Source of the DNA: Planctomycetota bacterium
GTDB taxonomy: Bacteria; Planctomycetota; UBA1135; UBA2386
NCBI GenBank assembly: GCA_016716265.1
Contig: JADJWQ010000002.1
Span: 581,001 to 645,000, forward strand
DNA: 64,000 nt
Direction of reading: 5' to 3'
The notes beneath the pieces were generated by a model, which saw nothing but the letters and a program-made list of their open reading frames with translations, was not told the origin of the DNA and searched no databases. The translations under genes and the position numbers were made by a program. Below, in pieces: positions 52,001 through 60,707 of the stretch (positions are counted from its first letter, which is position 1; every line of letters starts with the position of its first letter).

Positions 52001-54935
52001 CCTGCAGAACGTCGATGTCGCGATCCCGCTCGACAGCTTCACGGTCGTCACCGGTCCGTCGGGATCGGGCAAGACGAGCCTGGCGTTCGACACGATCTTC
52101 AACGAAGGGCAACGCCGCTTCGTCGAGAGCCTGTCGACCTACGCGCGGCGGTTCCTCGGTCGCATGGATCGCGCGCCGGTCGACAGCCTCGACGGCCTCG
52201 GCCCGGCGATCGCGATCGACCAGCGCAACAGCAGTCGCAGCCCGCGCTCGACGGTCGCGACGGCGACCGAGATCCAGGACTACCTGCGGCTGCTCTACGC
52301 GCGGATCGGGCGGCCGCATTGTCCGACGCACGGGCAGGAGCTGGTGTCGCATCCGCCGCACCTGATCGCGAAGGAGCTGCTCGCCGACTTCGCCGGTCGC
52401 CGCGGCTACCTGCTCGCTCCGATCCACGTGCCCGACTCGGTGGCGGCGGATCCCGACACGCGGGCGCACTACCTCGAGGAGCTGCGGGCGCAATGGCGCG
52501 AGCAGGGCTTCGTGCGCGCGCTGGTCGACGGCGAGGAGCACCGGCTGGAGGACCCGTTCCCGGCGCCGAACGCCGATGCCGAGGCTCTGCAGGAGCTGCA
52601 CCTCGTGATCGACCGCACGACGTTCGACGACCGCGGGCGCCTGATCGACGGCGCGGCGCAGGCCGCGCAGATCGCGCACGGACGCGTCGTCGCGCGCACC
52701 GTCGACGGCGAGGAGCGGCTGTACTCGACCGACCGGTCGTGTCCGCACTGCGGGCACGGCACGCCCCGCGAGCCGCACCCGCGCTGGTTCTCGTTCAATC
52801 ACCACTCGGGCGCGTGCGCGACCTGCGCCGGCATCGGGCGCGTCTCGGCCTGCGTGCCCGAGCTGCTCGTGAGCCGGCCGGAGCGCGGTGTGTTCGACGG
52901 CGGGATCGTCGCGTCGTCGGGCATCTACAAGCTGCTGACGCGCAAGAGCGGCTGGTTCCACACGGTCGCGAAGGCGGTCGCCGCGCGCTACGGCTTCGAC
53001 CTGCGGACGCCGTGGAGCGAGCTGTCGCCCGCGCACCGGCGCCTTCTGATGCGCGGCGCCGGCGAGGAGCGCTTCGACGTGCGGTTCACCAGCGACCGCG
53101 GCGGCGGGCGCCGCACGTGGCGCATGGCGACGAAGTGGAAGGGGCTCGGCGTGCAGGTCGAGCAGTGGTTCCAGGAGTCCAAGTCGAGCGAGGCGTTGCG
53201 GCCGGTGATCCGCGAGTCGGTGTGCCCCGACTGCGAGGGCGAGCGGCTCGGAGCGGCGCAGCGCCACGTGCTGGTCGGCGGGCGCTCGCTGCCGCAGCTG
53301 ACCGGGCTGGCGGTCGACGAGGCGCTCGCCGCGATCGAGGGCCTCAAGCTGCGCAAGAGCGAGCGGGCGATCGCCGCCGACGTGCTGAAGGAGATCCGCA
53401 ACCGGCTCGGCTTCCTGTGCGACGTCGGGCTGGGCTACCTGTCGCTCGATCGCTCGGCGGCGACGTTGTCCGGTGGCGAGGCACAGCGCATCCGGCTCGC
53501 GACGCAGCTCGGCAACCAGCTGGTCGGGGTGCTCTACGTGCTGGACGAGCCGACGATCGGCCTGCACCCGCGCGATACCGAGCGTCTGCTCGACACGCTG
53601 CAGGGCCTGCGCGACCTCGGCAACACCGTCGTCGCGGTCGAGCACGATGCCGCGGTGATCCGGCGCGCGGACTTCGTGGTCGACATGGGGCCGGGGGCCG
53701 GCAACCGCGGGGGGCGTGTCGTCGCGAGCGGCACGCCGGACGAGGTCGCGACCAGCGACGGCCTCACCGGCCGCTACCTGCGCGGCGAGCTGACCATCCC
53801 GCGGCCCACCGAACGGCGCAGCCCGAAGGGCTACATCCACCTGCGCAATGCGACGACGCACAACCTGAAGGGAGTCGACGTGCGCTTCCCGCTCGGCGTG
53901 ATGTGCGCGGTGACCGGCGTGTCCGGTTCGGGCAAGTCCTCGCTGGTGCTCGACACGCTGCTGCCGGGGCTCTCGACGCACCGTCTCCAGAGGCTCTTGC
54001 CCGGGCGGATCGTGTGCGATGACCTCACGTTCGAGGAGCTGGCGGACCGGAGCTACGAGGAGCTGACCGCGTGCGTCGTCGACCAGAGCCCGATCGGCAC
54101 CACGCCGTCGAGCAATCCGGCGACCTACACCGGGATCCTGGCTCCGATCCGCGAGCTGTTCGCGCAGCTGCCGCAATCGCGCATGAAGGGCTTCGGGCCG
54201 GGCCGGTTCTCGTTCAACGTGCGCGGCGGCCGCTGCGACGCGTGCGAGGGCAAGGGGCAGATCCAGGTCGAGATGCACTTCCTCGCCGACGTGTGGATCA
54301 CCTGCGAGATCTGCCACGGCCGGCGCTTCAATGCCGAGACCCTCGAGGTGCGCCTGCGCGACCGCTCGATCGCCGACGTGCTCGACATGGAGGTGCAGGA
54401 CGCGGTGCAGTTCTTCGGCGACCACCCGAAGATCCGGCGTCCGTTGCAGCTGCTGTGCGACGTCGGTCTCGGCTATCTGACGCTCGGCCAGCCGGCCAAC
54501 ACGATGTCGGGCGGCGAGGCCCAGCGCATGAAGCTGGTCGCGTCGCTCGCACGGCGGCCGTTCGGCCACACGCTGCACGTGCTCGACGAGCCGACCACCG
54601 GACTGCACCTCGACGACGTGCGCAAGCTGGTCGCGGTGCTGCAACGGCTCGTCGACCGCGGCGACAGCGTGCTGGTCGTCGAGCACCACCTCGACGTGAT
54701 CGCCTGCGCCGACCACGTGATCGAGCTCGGTCCGGAGGCCGGGCCGCGCGGCGGCGAGCTGATCTTCGCGGGTCCACCCGAGGCGATGGCGGTCGCGAAG
54801 CAGAGCCGCACCGGCGGCTACCTGGCCGCCGCGCTGCGGGCCGACGGCGGGCCGCCGCGCGGGCGGCGCCGCCCCGCTGCGGATCGCGCACCCGATTTCG
54901 ACCCCGACGCCGAGCTCGAGGGGACCGCGCCGTGA
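49071..54935 (+). CDS. uvrA: double-length fused UvrA (excinuclease ABC subunit A)
   Basis: 1954 residues: two complete UvrA units in one chain, joined near residue 960 by a short linker (RLAASTPGTAAPTH). The damage-sensing ATPase of nucleotide excision repair normally works as a homodimer of about 940-residue subunits; here the dimer is built in. Four Walker A motifs (GVSGSGKSSLAH, GVSGSGKSTLVN, GPSGSGKTSLAF, GVSGSGKSSLVL) and four signatures (LSGGESQRIRL, LSGGEAQRIKL, LSGGEAQRIRL, MSGGEAQRMKL) are intact. Zinc modules are present in both halves (for example CTACEG...CEECEG and CDACEG...CEICHG). Fused UvrA is known from Chlamydiae and some other bacteria. The stop overlaps the XPB-like helicase start. 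uvrB and uvrC are not in the window. Confidence 0.96.
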   Translation: MPDSPRQIRIRGAREHNLKGVDLAFPRDAMVTFTGVSGSGKSSLAHATIYQEGQRRFLESLSAYARQFLGRMEKPKVDAVEGLSPTVSIDQKSVGHSPRSTVGTLTEVADFLRLLWSRLGDPACPVCGAAIESWSVDRIVDAILAGHDGSALLVLAPVVRERKGEYRQELADWRARGFVRARIDGEVRRLDEDIELHRYKYHTIELVCDRLRVRREERSRLAEAVEHAVALGAGTVAIRDEDRDQDALFSTARACPDGHGALPELEPRLFSFNSPVGACQDCDGLGLVHSFDPALLVADEDASIAAGALHGFNADGRLLFGRLGLDHLAQVAAASGFDLETPWRRLGKAAQRVVLFGSGSKRFDFRWRRQGRNHEATGREHASWPGVIPHLERIYRGATRHALERFRRASTCPSCEGTRINATARSVRFEGRSLPEVLALPIAAARELFAGLALGGNRATIGREILREIDFRLGFLAEVGLGYLTLDRRANTLSGGESQRIRLAAQVGAGLRGILYVLDEPSIGLHARDQDRLIRTLHALRDRGNTVCIVEHDEATMRASDWLVDIGPGAGVHGGEIVAEGPPAAVFGGRSLTARFLRGEEVIGIPTVRRPRDPKQLLTVVGARHHNLQELTVAFPLGLFVVVTGVSGSGKSTLVNHILKRALRRQLMNANDVPGEHRRIDGIEHLDKIIEIDQSPIGRTPRSNAATYTGLWDHVRDLFASLPESRLREYKKGRFSFNVAGGRCTACEGAGVRTLEMQFLAPVEVECEECEGRRFNPETLEIEFKGRDVHDVLGLTIDEAFELFRDLPKIRRPLETLRDVGLGYLQLGQPSTTLSGGEAQRIKLATELQRPATGRTLYVLDEPTTGLHFEDVRRLLECLQALVDGGNSVIVIEHDLDVVKCADWLVDLGPEGGPGGGRLVAEGPPEEVAKVDASWTGRALRPLFDRRRSAQKARLAASTPGTAAPTHLQVRGARLHNLQNVDVAIPLDSFTVVTGPSGSGKTSLAFDTIFNEGQRRFVESLSTYARRFLGRMDRAPVDSLDGLGPAIAIDQRNSSRSPRSTVATATEIQDYLRLLYARIGRPHCPTHGQELVSHPPHLIAKELLADFAGRRGYLLAPIHVPDSVAADPDTRAHYLEELRAQWREQGFVRALVDGEEHRLEDPFPAPNADAEALQELHLVIDRTTFDDRGRLIDGAAQAAQIAHGRVVARTVDGEERLYSTDRSCPHCGHGTPREPHPRWFSFNHHSGACATCAGIGRVSACVPELLVSRPERGVFDGGIVASSGIYKLLTRKSGWFHTVAKAVAARYGFDLRTPWSELSPAHRRLLMRGAGEERFDVRFTSDRGGGRRTWRMATKWKGLGVQVEQWFQESKSSEALRPVIRESVCPDCEGERLGAAQRHVLVGGRSLPQLTGLAVDEALAAIEGLKLRKSERAIAADVLKEIRNRLGFLCDVGLGYLSLDRSAATLSGGEAQRIRLATQLGNQLVGVLYVLDEPTIGLHPRDTERLLDTLQGLRDLGNTVVAVEHDAAVIRRADFVVDMGPGAGNRGGRVVASGTPDEVATSDGLTGRYLRGELTIPRPTERRSPKGYIHLRNATTHNLKGVDVRFPLGVMCAVTGVSGSGKSSLVLDTLLPGLSTHRLQRLLPGRIVCDDLTFEELADRSYEELTACVVDQSPIGTTPSSNPATYTGILAPIRELFAQLPQSRMKGFGPGRFSFNVRGGRCDACEGKGQIQVEMHFLADVWITCEICHGRRFNAETLEVRLRDRSIADVLDMEVQDAVQFFGDHPKIRRPLQLLCDVGLGYLTLGQPANTMSGGEAQRMKLVASLARRPFGHTLHVLDEPTTGLHLDDVRKLVAVLQRLVDRGDSVLVVEHHLDVIACADHVIELGPEAGPRGGELIFAGPPEAMAVAKQSRTGGYLAAALRADGGPPRGRRRPAADRAPDFDPDAELEGTAP

Positions 54936-56635
54936 ATCCCGCCAACCCGCTGGTCGTGCAGACCGATCGCACGATCCTGGTCGAGACGCGGCACCCGCGG
55001 TTCGAGGAGGCGCGCGCCCGGCTCGCGCACTTCGCCGAGCTGCAGAAGTCGCCCGAGTTCGTGCACTTCTACCGGGTCACGCCGATCAGCGTGTGGCACG
55101 CCGCGGCGCTCGGCGAGCCGCTCGACGACATCGTCGGCTACCTGCAGACGGCGTCGATGTACCCGGTGCCGCCGAAGGTGATCGCCGACCTCGGCGACTG
55201 GTATCGCCGCTATGGCATGCTGCGCTTCGAGCGGCTCGACGGCGACGGTCGGCTGCGCCTGAGCTCGAGCGATCCGGCGGTGCTGGCGGAGCTGCTGGAG
55301 TCGCGCACCGTGCGGCCGCTGGTCGACGCGGCCAGCGCTGTCGACGGCGCCGTGTGGTTCCCCGAAGCGAACCGCGGCGTGATCAAGCACTGCCTTACGA
55401 AGCTCGGCTACCCGGTCGTCGACGAGGCCGGCTACACCCGTGGTGCGCAGCTCGACGTCGCGTTGCGGCGCGTGACCGGCGGGGGCCAGCCGTTCGCGCC
55501 GCGCGACTACCAGCGGCGCGCGGCCGACGCGTTCTGGCTCGACGGCAGCGCGAGCGGCGGGTGCGGCGTCGTGGTACTGCCCTGCGGGGCGGGCAAGACC
55601 GTCGTCGCGTTGACCGCGATGGAGCTGGTGCGGGCGCGCACGCTCGTGCTGACGACCAACACGGTCGCCGTGCGGCAGTGGCGTCGCGAGCTCCTCGACA
55701 AGACGACGCTCACGGCGGCCGACGTCGGCGAGTACACCGGCGACCAGAAGGACGTGCGGCCGGTGACGATCGCCACCTACCAGATCCTGACCTGGCGGCG
55801 CCGCAAGACGGATCCGTTCGTGCATTTCCCGCTGCTCGAGAACGCCGACTGGGGGCTGATCGTCTACGACGAGGTGCACCTGTTGCCGGCGCCGGTGTTC
55901 CGCGCCACCGCGGCGATCCAGGCGCGGCGGCGGCTCGGCCTGACCGCGACGCTCGTGCGCGAGGACGGCAAGGAAGGCGACGTGTTCTCGCTGATCGGAC
56001 CGAAGCGCTTCGAGGTGCCGTGGCGGGACCTCGAGGCGCGCGGCTGGCTGGCGTCGGCGCGTTGCTACGAGGTGCGCGTGCCGATGGGCGAGGTGCGGGC
56101 CGCGGCGTACCGCGCGGCGACCCGGCGCGCGCGCAGCAAGGTCGCCGCGGAGAACGAGGCCAAGCTGACCGTCGTCGGTCGGCTGCTGCGCCACCACGCG
56201 GGCGACCGCGTGCTGGTGATCGGCATGTACCTCGACCAGCTCCGCGTGCTGGCGCGCACGTTCGATCTCGAGCTGATCACCGGCCGCACGCCGATGGACG
56301 CGCGCGAGCGGCTGTTCCACGCGTTCCGCGACGGCCGCCTGCGCAGCCTGTGCGTCAGCAAGGTCGGCAACTTCGCGATCGACCTGCCGGACGCCAACGT
56401 GCTGATCCAAGTGTCCGGGACGTTCGGCAGCCGGCAGGAGGAGGCCCAGCGGCTCGGGCGGGTCCTGCGGCCGAAGGGCGACGACGGCGGTGAGGCGGTG
56501 TTCTACACGCTGGTCAGCGAGGGGAGCTGCGACGAGGACTTCTCCCGGCAGCGGCAGCTGTTCCTCGCCGAGCAGGGCTACGCCTACGAGATCGTCGCCG
56601 CGGAGGACCTGCGCGAGGCGGAGGCGCGCGCATGA
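54932..56635 (+). CDS. XPB/Rad25-like DNA repair helicase (SF2)
   Basis: 567 residues. GTG 54932 overlaps the uvrA stop. Family features: N-terminal damage-recognition-like region (FYRVTPISVWHAAALGEPLDDIVGYLQTASMYPVPPKV), Walker A CGAGKT (about 217-222), motif Ia TTNTVAVRQWRRELL, DEVH box (YDEVHLLP, about 312-319), motif III LGLTATLVREDGKEGDVFSLIGPKRFEVPW with the RED-type motif, and motif VI QEEAQRLGRVLRPKGDD. Bacterial XPB homologues of this length unwind DNA 3'-5' and are often paired with a second protein, as here. Direct coupling to UvrA suggests nucleotide excision repair, an inference from operon structure. Confidence 0.93.
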   Translation: MNPANPLVVQTDRTILVETRHPRFEEARARLAHFAELQKSPEFVHFYRVTPISVWHAAALGEPLDDIVGYLQTASMYPVPPKVIADLGDWYRRYGMLRFERLDGDGRLRLSSSDPAVLAELLESRTVRPLVDAASAVDGAVWFPEANRGVIKHCLTKLGYPVVDEAGYTRGAQLDVALRRVTGGGQPFAPRDYQRRAADAFWLDGSASGGCGVVVLPCGAGKTVVALTAMELVRARTLVLTTNTVAVRQWRRELLDKTTLTAADVGEYTGDQKDVRPVTIATYQILTWRRRKTDPFVHFPLLENADWGLIVYDEVHLLPAPVFRATAAIQARRRLGLTATLVREDGKEGDVFSLIGPKRFEVPWRDLEARGWLASARCYEVRVPMGEVRAAAYRAATRRARSKVAAENEAKLTVVGRLLRHHAGDRVLVIGMYLDQLRVLARTFDLELITGRTPMDARERLFHAFRDGRLRSLCVSKVGNFAIDLPDANVLIQVSGTFGSRQEEAQRLGRVLRPKGDDGGEAVFYTLVSEGSCDEDFSRQRQLFLAEQGYAYEIVAAEDLREAEARA

Positions 56636-58704
56636 GCGGCTACACGCTGCGATCGCTGCTGCGCGGCGTGCCCGACCGCGACCTGCGCTCGATCGAGGAG
56701 CGCTGGATCGGACGTGGGGCCGCGGGGGAGTCGCGCGCGCGGGCGTTGGTGCGGCTCGCAGCGGCGATGGAGGACGAGGAGCTGGTCCAGCGACGCTTCA
56801 AGGAGCTGTCCGAGAAGCTGTCGGATCTGGTCGAGACGTTCCTCGGTGCGGTCGATCGCGCGCGGCCGCTGCGCGCGATCTTCACGGCGCCCGACAGCCC
56901 GTTCCGCTCGCGCTACGAGGTCGAGGCGTCGCTGGTCGCGCTGGCGCGCGAGGGGTTCGTGCTGCCGGTGACGCCCGGTGACGACGGCGCCGCGCCGGAC
57001 GGCGCGGCCGACGAGATGCTGCACGCGATGCCGCTCGAGCTCGCGCAATGCATCGACGGTCTGCGCCACCGTCAGCGCGCCGAGCTGCGCGGCACGCTGA
57101 CGCTGCAGGGCTTCCTGCAGGAGCGCTACTACAAGGACGACGCGCGCCAGCGGGACCCGAAGGACCGCGGCGGAACCCACGCGCGGCGCGTCTACAAGAT
57201 CTACGTGATGGAGAGCTCGATCCGGAACCGGATCGCGGCCCTCCCGCGACCGATCCGGGCGGTGTTCGACCGCGTGCTGGCGACCTACGGCGGCCTGCTG
57301 CCGGCCACCGAGTTGCCGCGCATCGCCGCCGAGGAGGAGGTCGACGTCGACGTCGACTTCCTGCGGAAGAGCCTCGAGGAGGCGATGCTCGGCACCGTCG
57401 CGCCGCTGAAGCTGGCACGCTTCGGGCTCGAGCCGATCGAGCCGGCGGTCGTCGTGTTCTTCGAGGTCGCGCTGTTCTGCCTGCAGGACTGGAGCGAGAG
57501 CCACGGCGGGGTGCAGATCGACGAGGCGCTCAGCAGCGGCGTCGACCTGCTGACCAACCTCGGGCGGTTCTTGCGCGACGTCGCGACGACGCGGGTGCAG
57601 TTCACCGTCGACGGCAACCTGTACAAGGCGTCGGCGCGGCGCATCGTGAAGAACTTCCTGGCGATCCCGGGCGGCTACATGCCGCCGGAGACCCAGGCGC
57701 GGTTCATCTATGGATACTGCCTCGGGCGGCGGCTGATCGAGCGCAGCGGCGAGCGCGCGCTGCGGCTGTCGAGCGACGCACTCGACTTCGAGCATCGATC
57801 GCTGCACGAGAAGCTGCGCGCGCTGGTGGCATTCGTGGTCGAGGAGCGCGGTCCGCAGGGCGAGCACTACCACCAGGTGCGACTGCGGCGCGTGTTGCTG
57901 CGCCTGCTGCGACGGCTCGAGCCGGAGGAGTGGTACGAGGCGCTGTTCGTGCCGTTCCTCGCGCGCAATGCCTACCTGGGCAAGCTCGACGAGCTGCGCG
58001 TCGAGGACTTCTTCGCGGCGCGCTTCAAGGGTGGCGGCTACGTGCCGAGCGAGACGGCACACCAGCTGTGCCTGCAGCTGCTGGACTTCGTCCGCCGGCG
58101 TCTGTACCCGCTCGGCCTCGTCGACCTCGGTCTGCGCGAGGGGCGGCCGGTCGCGATCCGGCTGTCGCGACTCGGTGCCGAGCTGCTGGGCGCGGAAGCG
58201 GCCGGCGAGGTGGGCGGACATCGCTCGACCGTCGTGGTGAATCCCGACTTCGAGGTCATCCTGTTCCCCGGCGACGACGAGCACGAGGCGGTGCACACGC
58301 TCGACCAGTTCTGCGAGCGGCTGAAGACCGACCACATCCACCACTTCCACATCAGCCGCCATAGCGTGCAGGCCGCATTGACGGAGGGTGTCTCGCTGCA
58401 CCACATCGTCCAGGAGCTGACCGACCGTTCGCGCACGCCGCTGCCGCAGAACGTGCTCTACAGCCTCGAGGACTGGGCCGACCAGGCCGGCGTGCTGCTG
58501 CTCGACGAGGACCACGTGCTGCACGGTCGGCGCCCGGAGGTGCTCGACCGCTTCGCCGCACACCCGCGCTTCGCCGAATGGGTCGTCGCGCGCCGCGACG
58601 CCGACCGCCTCGCGCTGCGGCCGGAGACGGACTTCGCCGAGCTGCGCGACGTCGCGCGCGATCTCGGCTTCCTGATCGAGCGGCAGGAGGGGCCGGTCGC
58701 ATGA
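56632..58704 (+). CDS. helicase-associated protein (Helicase_C_3-like), XPB partner
   Basis: 690 residues, no signal peptide. The start overlaps the helicase stop by 4 nt. Mostly helical, with winged-helix-like segments (TLTLQGFLQERYYKDDARQ, VFDRVLATYGGLLPATELPRIAAEEEVDVDVDFLRKSLEEA). The late segment STVVVNPDFEVILFPGDDEHEAVHTLDQFCERLKTDHIHHFHISRHSVQAALTEG matches the XPB/Ssl2-like 'helicase C-terminal domain 3' found in stand-alone proteins beside bacterial XPB genes. There is no Walker motif, so it is probably a DNA-binding or regulatory partner of the helicase. The stop overlaps the ATG of the ThiE-like gene. Confidence 0.82.
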   Translation: MSGYTLRSLLRGVPDRDLRSIEERWIGRGAAGESRARALVRLAAAMEDEELVQRRFKELSEKLSDLVETFLGAVDRARPLRAIFTAPDSPFRSRYEVEASLVALAREGFVLPVTPGDDGAAPDGAADEMLHAMPLELAQCIDGLRHRQRAELRGTLTLQGFLQERYYKDDARQRDPKDRGGTHARRVYKIYVMESSIRNRIAALPRPIRAVFDRVLATYGGLLPATELPRIAAEEEVDVDVDFLRKSLEEAMLGTVAPLKLARFGLEPIEPAVVVFFEVALFCLQDWSESHGGVQIDEALSSGVDLLTNLGRFLRDVATTRVQFTVDGNLYKASARRIVKNFLAIPGGYMPPETQARFIYGYCLGRRLIERSGERALRLSSDALDFEHRSLHEKLRALVAFVVEERGPQGEHYHQVRLRRVLLRLLRRLEPEEWYEALFVPFLARNAYLGKLDELRVEDFFAARFKGGGYVPSETAHQLCLQLLDFVRRRLYPLGLVDLGLREGRPVAIRLSRLGAELLGAEAAGEVGGHRSTVVVNPDFEVILFPGDDEHEAVHTLDQFCERLKTDHIHHFHISRHSVQAALTEGVSLHHIVQELTDRSRTPLPQNVLYSLEDWADQAGVLLLDEDHVLHGRRPEVLDRFAAHPRFAEWVVARRDADRLALRPETDFAELRDVARDLGFLIERQEGPVA

Positions 58705-59357
58705 GCGGCGGAGCGAGCGGTGCCGCGTGGTGCAGCGCGCTGCGGATCGTGCAGGTGACGGACGGGCGTGGCGACGTCGCGCGCATCGCCCGGCTCGCCG
58801 CGGCCGCGGTCGACGCCGGCGTCCGCACCGTGCAGCTGCGCGAGCCGCTGCTGACGGCGCGGGAGCTCGCGGCGCTGTGCGAGCAACTCAGGCCGCGGCT
58901 CGACGCGGTCGGCGGGCTGCTGCTCGTCAACGACCGTGCGGACGTCGCCGCCGCGGGGCTCGCGCACGGCGTGCACCTCGGCCGCCGCTCGCTGCGCCCC
59001 GAGCAGGTGCGGGCGTTCGCGCCGGCCGCTCGGATCGGGTGCTCGGCGCACGACGCGGCCGAGCTCGCGGCGGCGCGGGCGGGCGGCGCCGACTACGCGT
59101 TCCTGTCGCCGGTGCACGCGACCCGCAGCAAGCCTGGCGCGGTGCCGCTCGGCCCCGCGCGCGCGGCGGAACTCACCCGCGCGGCCGGGCTGCCGGTCGT
59201 GTGGCTCGGCGGACTCGACGCGGAGCGCGTCGCGCGGTCGGCGGGCGGTCCGGCGTGCGGCTTCGCGGTGCTCGGCGCGCTCGCCGACGAGGCGACGGTG
59301 GTTCGCGTCGCGGCGGCGCTGGTGGCGGCGGCGCGCGCCGCGGAGGTGTCGAGGTGA
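58701..59357 (+). CDS. thiE: thiamine-phosphate synthase (ThiE/TenI family)
   Basis: 218 residues forming a TIM barrel. Motifs: RTVQLREPLLTARELAALC (substrate-binding QLRE), GLLLVNDRADVAAAGLAHGVHLG, IGCSAHDAAELAAARAGGADYAFLSPVHATRSKPG (phosphate-binding SPV...KPG) and GLPVVWLGGLD. ThiE joins HMP-pyrophosphate and thiazole phosphate to give thiamine phosphate. The first Lys of the usual QLR-K is Glu here (QLREP), so a TenI-like role cannot be excluded. The thiL gene two positions downstream supports thiamine synthesis. ATG 58701 overlaps the previous stop; the stop overlaps the next GTG. Confidence 0.85.
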   Translation: MSGGASGAAWCSALRIVQVTDGRGDVARIARLAAAAVDAGVRTVQLREPLLTARELAALCEQLRPRLDAVGGLLLVNDRADVAAAGLAHGVHLGRRSLRPEQVRAFAPAARIGCSAHDAAELAAARAGGADYAFLSPVHATRSKPGAVPLGPARAAELTRAAGLPVVWLGGLDAERVARSAGGPACGFAVLGALADEATVVRVAAALVAAARAAEVSR

Positions 59358-59797
59358 GTGCGCCGGTGCAGAAGCGCGGGTTCGACACGCTGCGCGCGGC
59401 CGGCCTGATGCGGCGCGCGTTGCTGCCGGTCGCGGTGCTGCTGGCGCTGCTGCTGTGGCGCAGCTACGGCACGCTGCGGGTGCCGGACGGCATGGACACC
59501 ACGCCGGCGGTGCCGCCGGGCTCGCTGTGCGTGATCGAGAAGTCGCCGGGCGACCTGCGCCCGGGGCAGCTGGTGTTCGCCGAGCTCGGCGGGGGGCTCG
59601 TGCTGAGCCGCATCCGTGCCGTCGACGCGGACGGCGTCCTGCTCGAGAACGACTCGCGCAGCTCGCGCCTGCCGGACAGCCGGCAGCTCGGCCCGGTGCC
59701 GCGCAGCGCGATCCGCGCGCTGGTGCTGTCGACGTTCGCGGGGGCGGCCGACGGCGGACCCGCACCGCCCGCCGGGGAGCCGCGGCGTGGCCGGTGA
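59354..59797 (+). CDS. degenerate signal-peptidase-I-like membrane protein
   Basis: 147 residues. GTG 59354 overlaps the thiE stop. One N-terminal transmembrane segment (LLPVAVLLALLLW), then a small exported beta domain resembling the S26 signal peptidase core: VPDGMDTTPAVPPGSLCVIEKSPGDLRPGQLVFAEL...GLVLSRIRAVDADGVLLENDSRSSRLPDSRQLGPVP. Where active enzymes have Ser-Met and a Lys in the VKR strand, this protein has Gly-Met and Arg, so it is probably not a peptidase. The assignment rests on motif order only. A scaffold or maturation role is possible but unsupported. It overlaps thiL by 11 nt. Confidence 0.5.
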   Translation: MSAPVQKRGFDTLRAAGLMRRALLPVAVLLALLLWRSYGTLRVPDGMDTTPAVPPGSLCVIEKSPGDLRPGQLVFAELGGGLVLSRIRAVDADGVLLENDSRSSRLPDSRQLGPVPRSAIRALVLSTFAGAADGGPAPPAGEPRRGR

Positions 59798-60707
59798 GCG
59801 GGCGCTCACGGCGCGGCTCGCGCGGTTCTTCGGTGCCGCGCGCCGGGTGGTCGTCGGCATCGGCGACGACGCGGCGGTGCTGAAGCCGCCGCCCGGCGAC
59901 CTGGTCGTGACCTGCGACCCGGTCGTCGCCGGCGTCCACTTCGCGGCCGAAGCGCCGCCGGCGCGCGTCGGCCGCAAGGCGGTCGACCGGAACCTCTCGG
60001 ACCTCGCGGCGATGGGCGCGGTCGCCGACCATCTGATCGTGTCGCTGCTGCTGCCGATCGGCTACCCGGTGGCGGCGCGGCGGGCGCTGCTCGGCGGCAT
60101 CCGCAGCGCGGCCCGGCGCGCCGACTGCGCCGTGATCGGCGGCGACGTCGGCACGACCCCCGGGCCGCTGACGGTGACCGTCACGGCGCTCGGGCACCTG
60201 CGTGGCCGGCCGCTGCGCCGGGACGGTGCGCGGATCGGCGACCGCGTGCACGTCACCGGGCCGCTCGGTGGCAGCCTCGCGTCGGGGCGGCACCTGCGGA
60301 TCCGACCGCGGCTCGCCGAGGGGCAGTGGCTCGCGAAGCAGCCGGCGGTGCGCGCCGGCCTCGACGTCAGCGACGGGCTGGCGCTGGACCTGTGGACGCT
60401 GCTGCGCGCGTCCGGCGTACCGGGCGCCGAACTCGACGCCGCGGCGATCCCGTTGCACCGCGACTGCGCCCGCGCCGCCGCGGCGACCGGCCGCCGGCCG
60501 CTCGACTGCGCGCTGGGCGACGGCGAGGATCACGAGCTGCTGTTCACGGTCGCCGCCGGCGCGACGCTCCCGCCGGGCGGGCCCCTCGCGGCGGTCGCGC
60601 GGCGACCGATCGGTGTGCTGGCCGCGCGGCCGGGGCTGTGGCTGCGCCACCGCGACGGTCGCCGCGAGCGGATCGCGGCGCAGGGCTACGAGCACGATGT
60701 CGACTGA
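59787..60707 (+). CDS. thiL: thiamine-monophosphate kinase
   Basis: 306 residues, the family length. It phosphorylates thiamine monophosphate to the active diphosphate. Motifs: VVGIGDDAAVLKPPPGDLVVTCDPVVAGVHF (Mg/ATP-binding GDDAAV and substrate loop), VDRNLSDLAAMGAVADHLIVSL, CAVIGGDVGTTPGPLTVTVTALG, VSDGLALDL and GDGEDHELLF. All acidic metal ligands expected for ThiL are present. GTG 59787 is used, preceded by GGGGAG, and overlaps the upstream gene. The stop overlaps the tsaE ATG. With thiE this makes a partial thiamine cluster. Confidence 0.93.
   Translation: MAGERALTARLARFFGAARRVVVGIGDDAAVLKPPPGDLVVTCDPVVAGVHFAAEAPPARVGRKAVDRNLSDLAAMGAVADHLIVSLLLPIGYPVAARRALLGGIRSAARRADCAVIGGDVGTTPGPLTVTVTALGHLRGRPLRRDGARIGDRVHVTGPLGGSLASGRHLRIRPRLAEGQWLAKQPAVRAGLDVSDGLALDLWTLLRASGVPGAELDAAAIPLHRDCARAAAATGRRPLDCALGDGEDHELLFTVAAGATLPPGGPLAAVARRPIGVLAARPGLWLRHRDGRRERIAAQGYEHDVD

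Noticed and set aside
48723..54716. Very long open frame antisense to uvrA (and similar ones antisense to the RND pump and the VCBS gene)
   Set aside because: High GC with few stop codons produces them. Their translations are Arg/Ala-rich with no domains, while the plus-strand genes carry intact family motifs.
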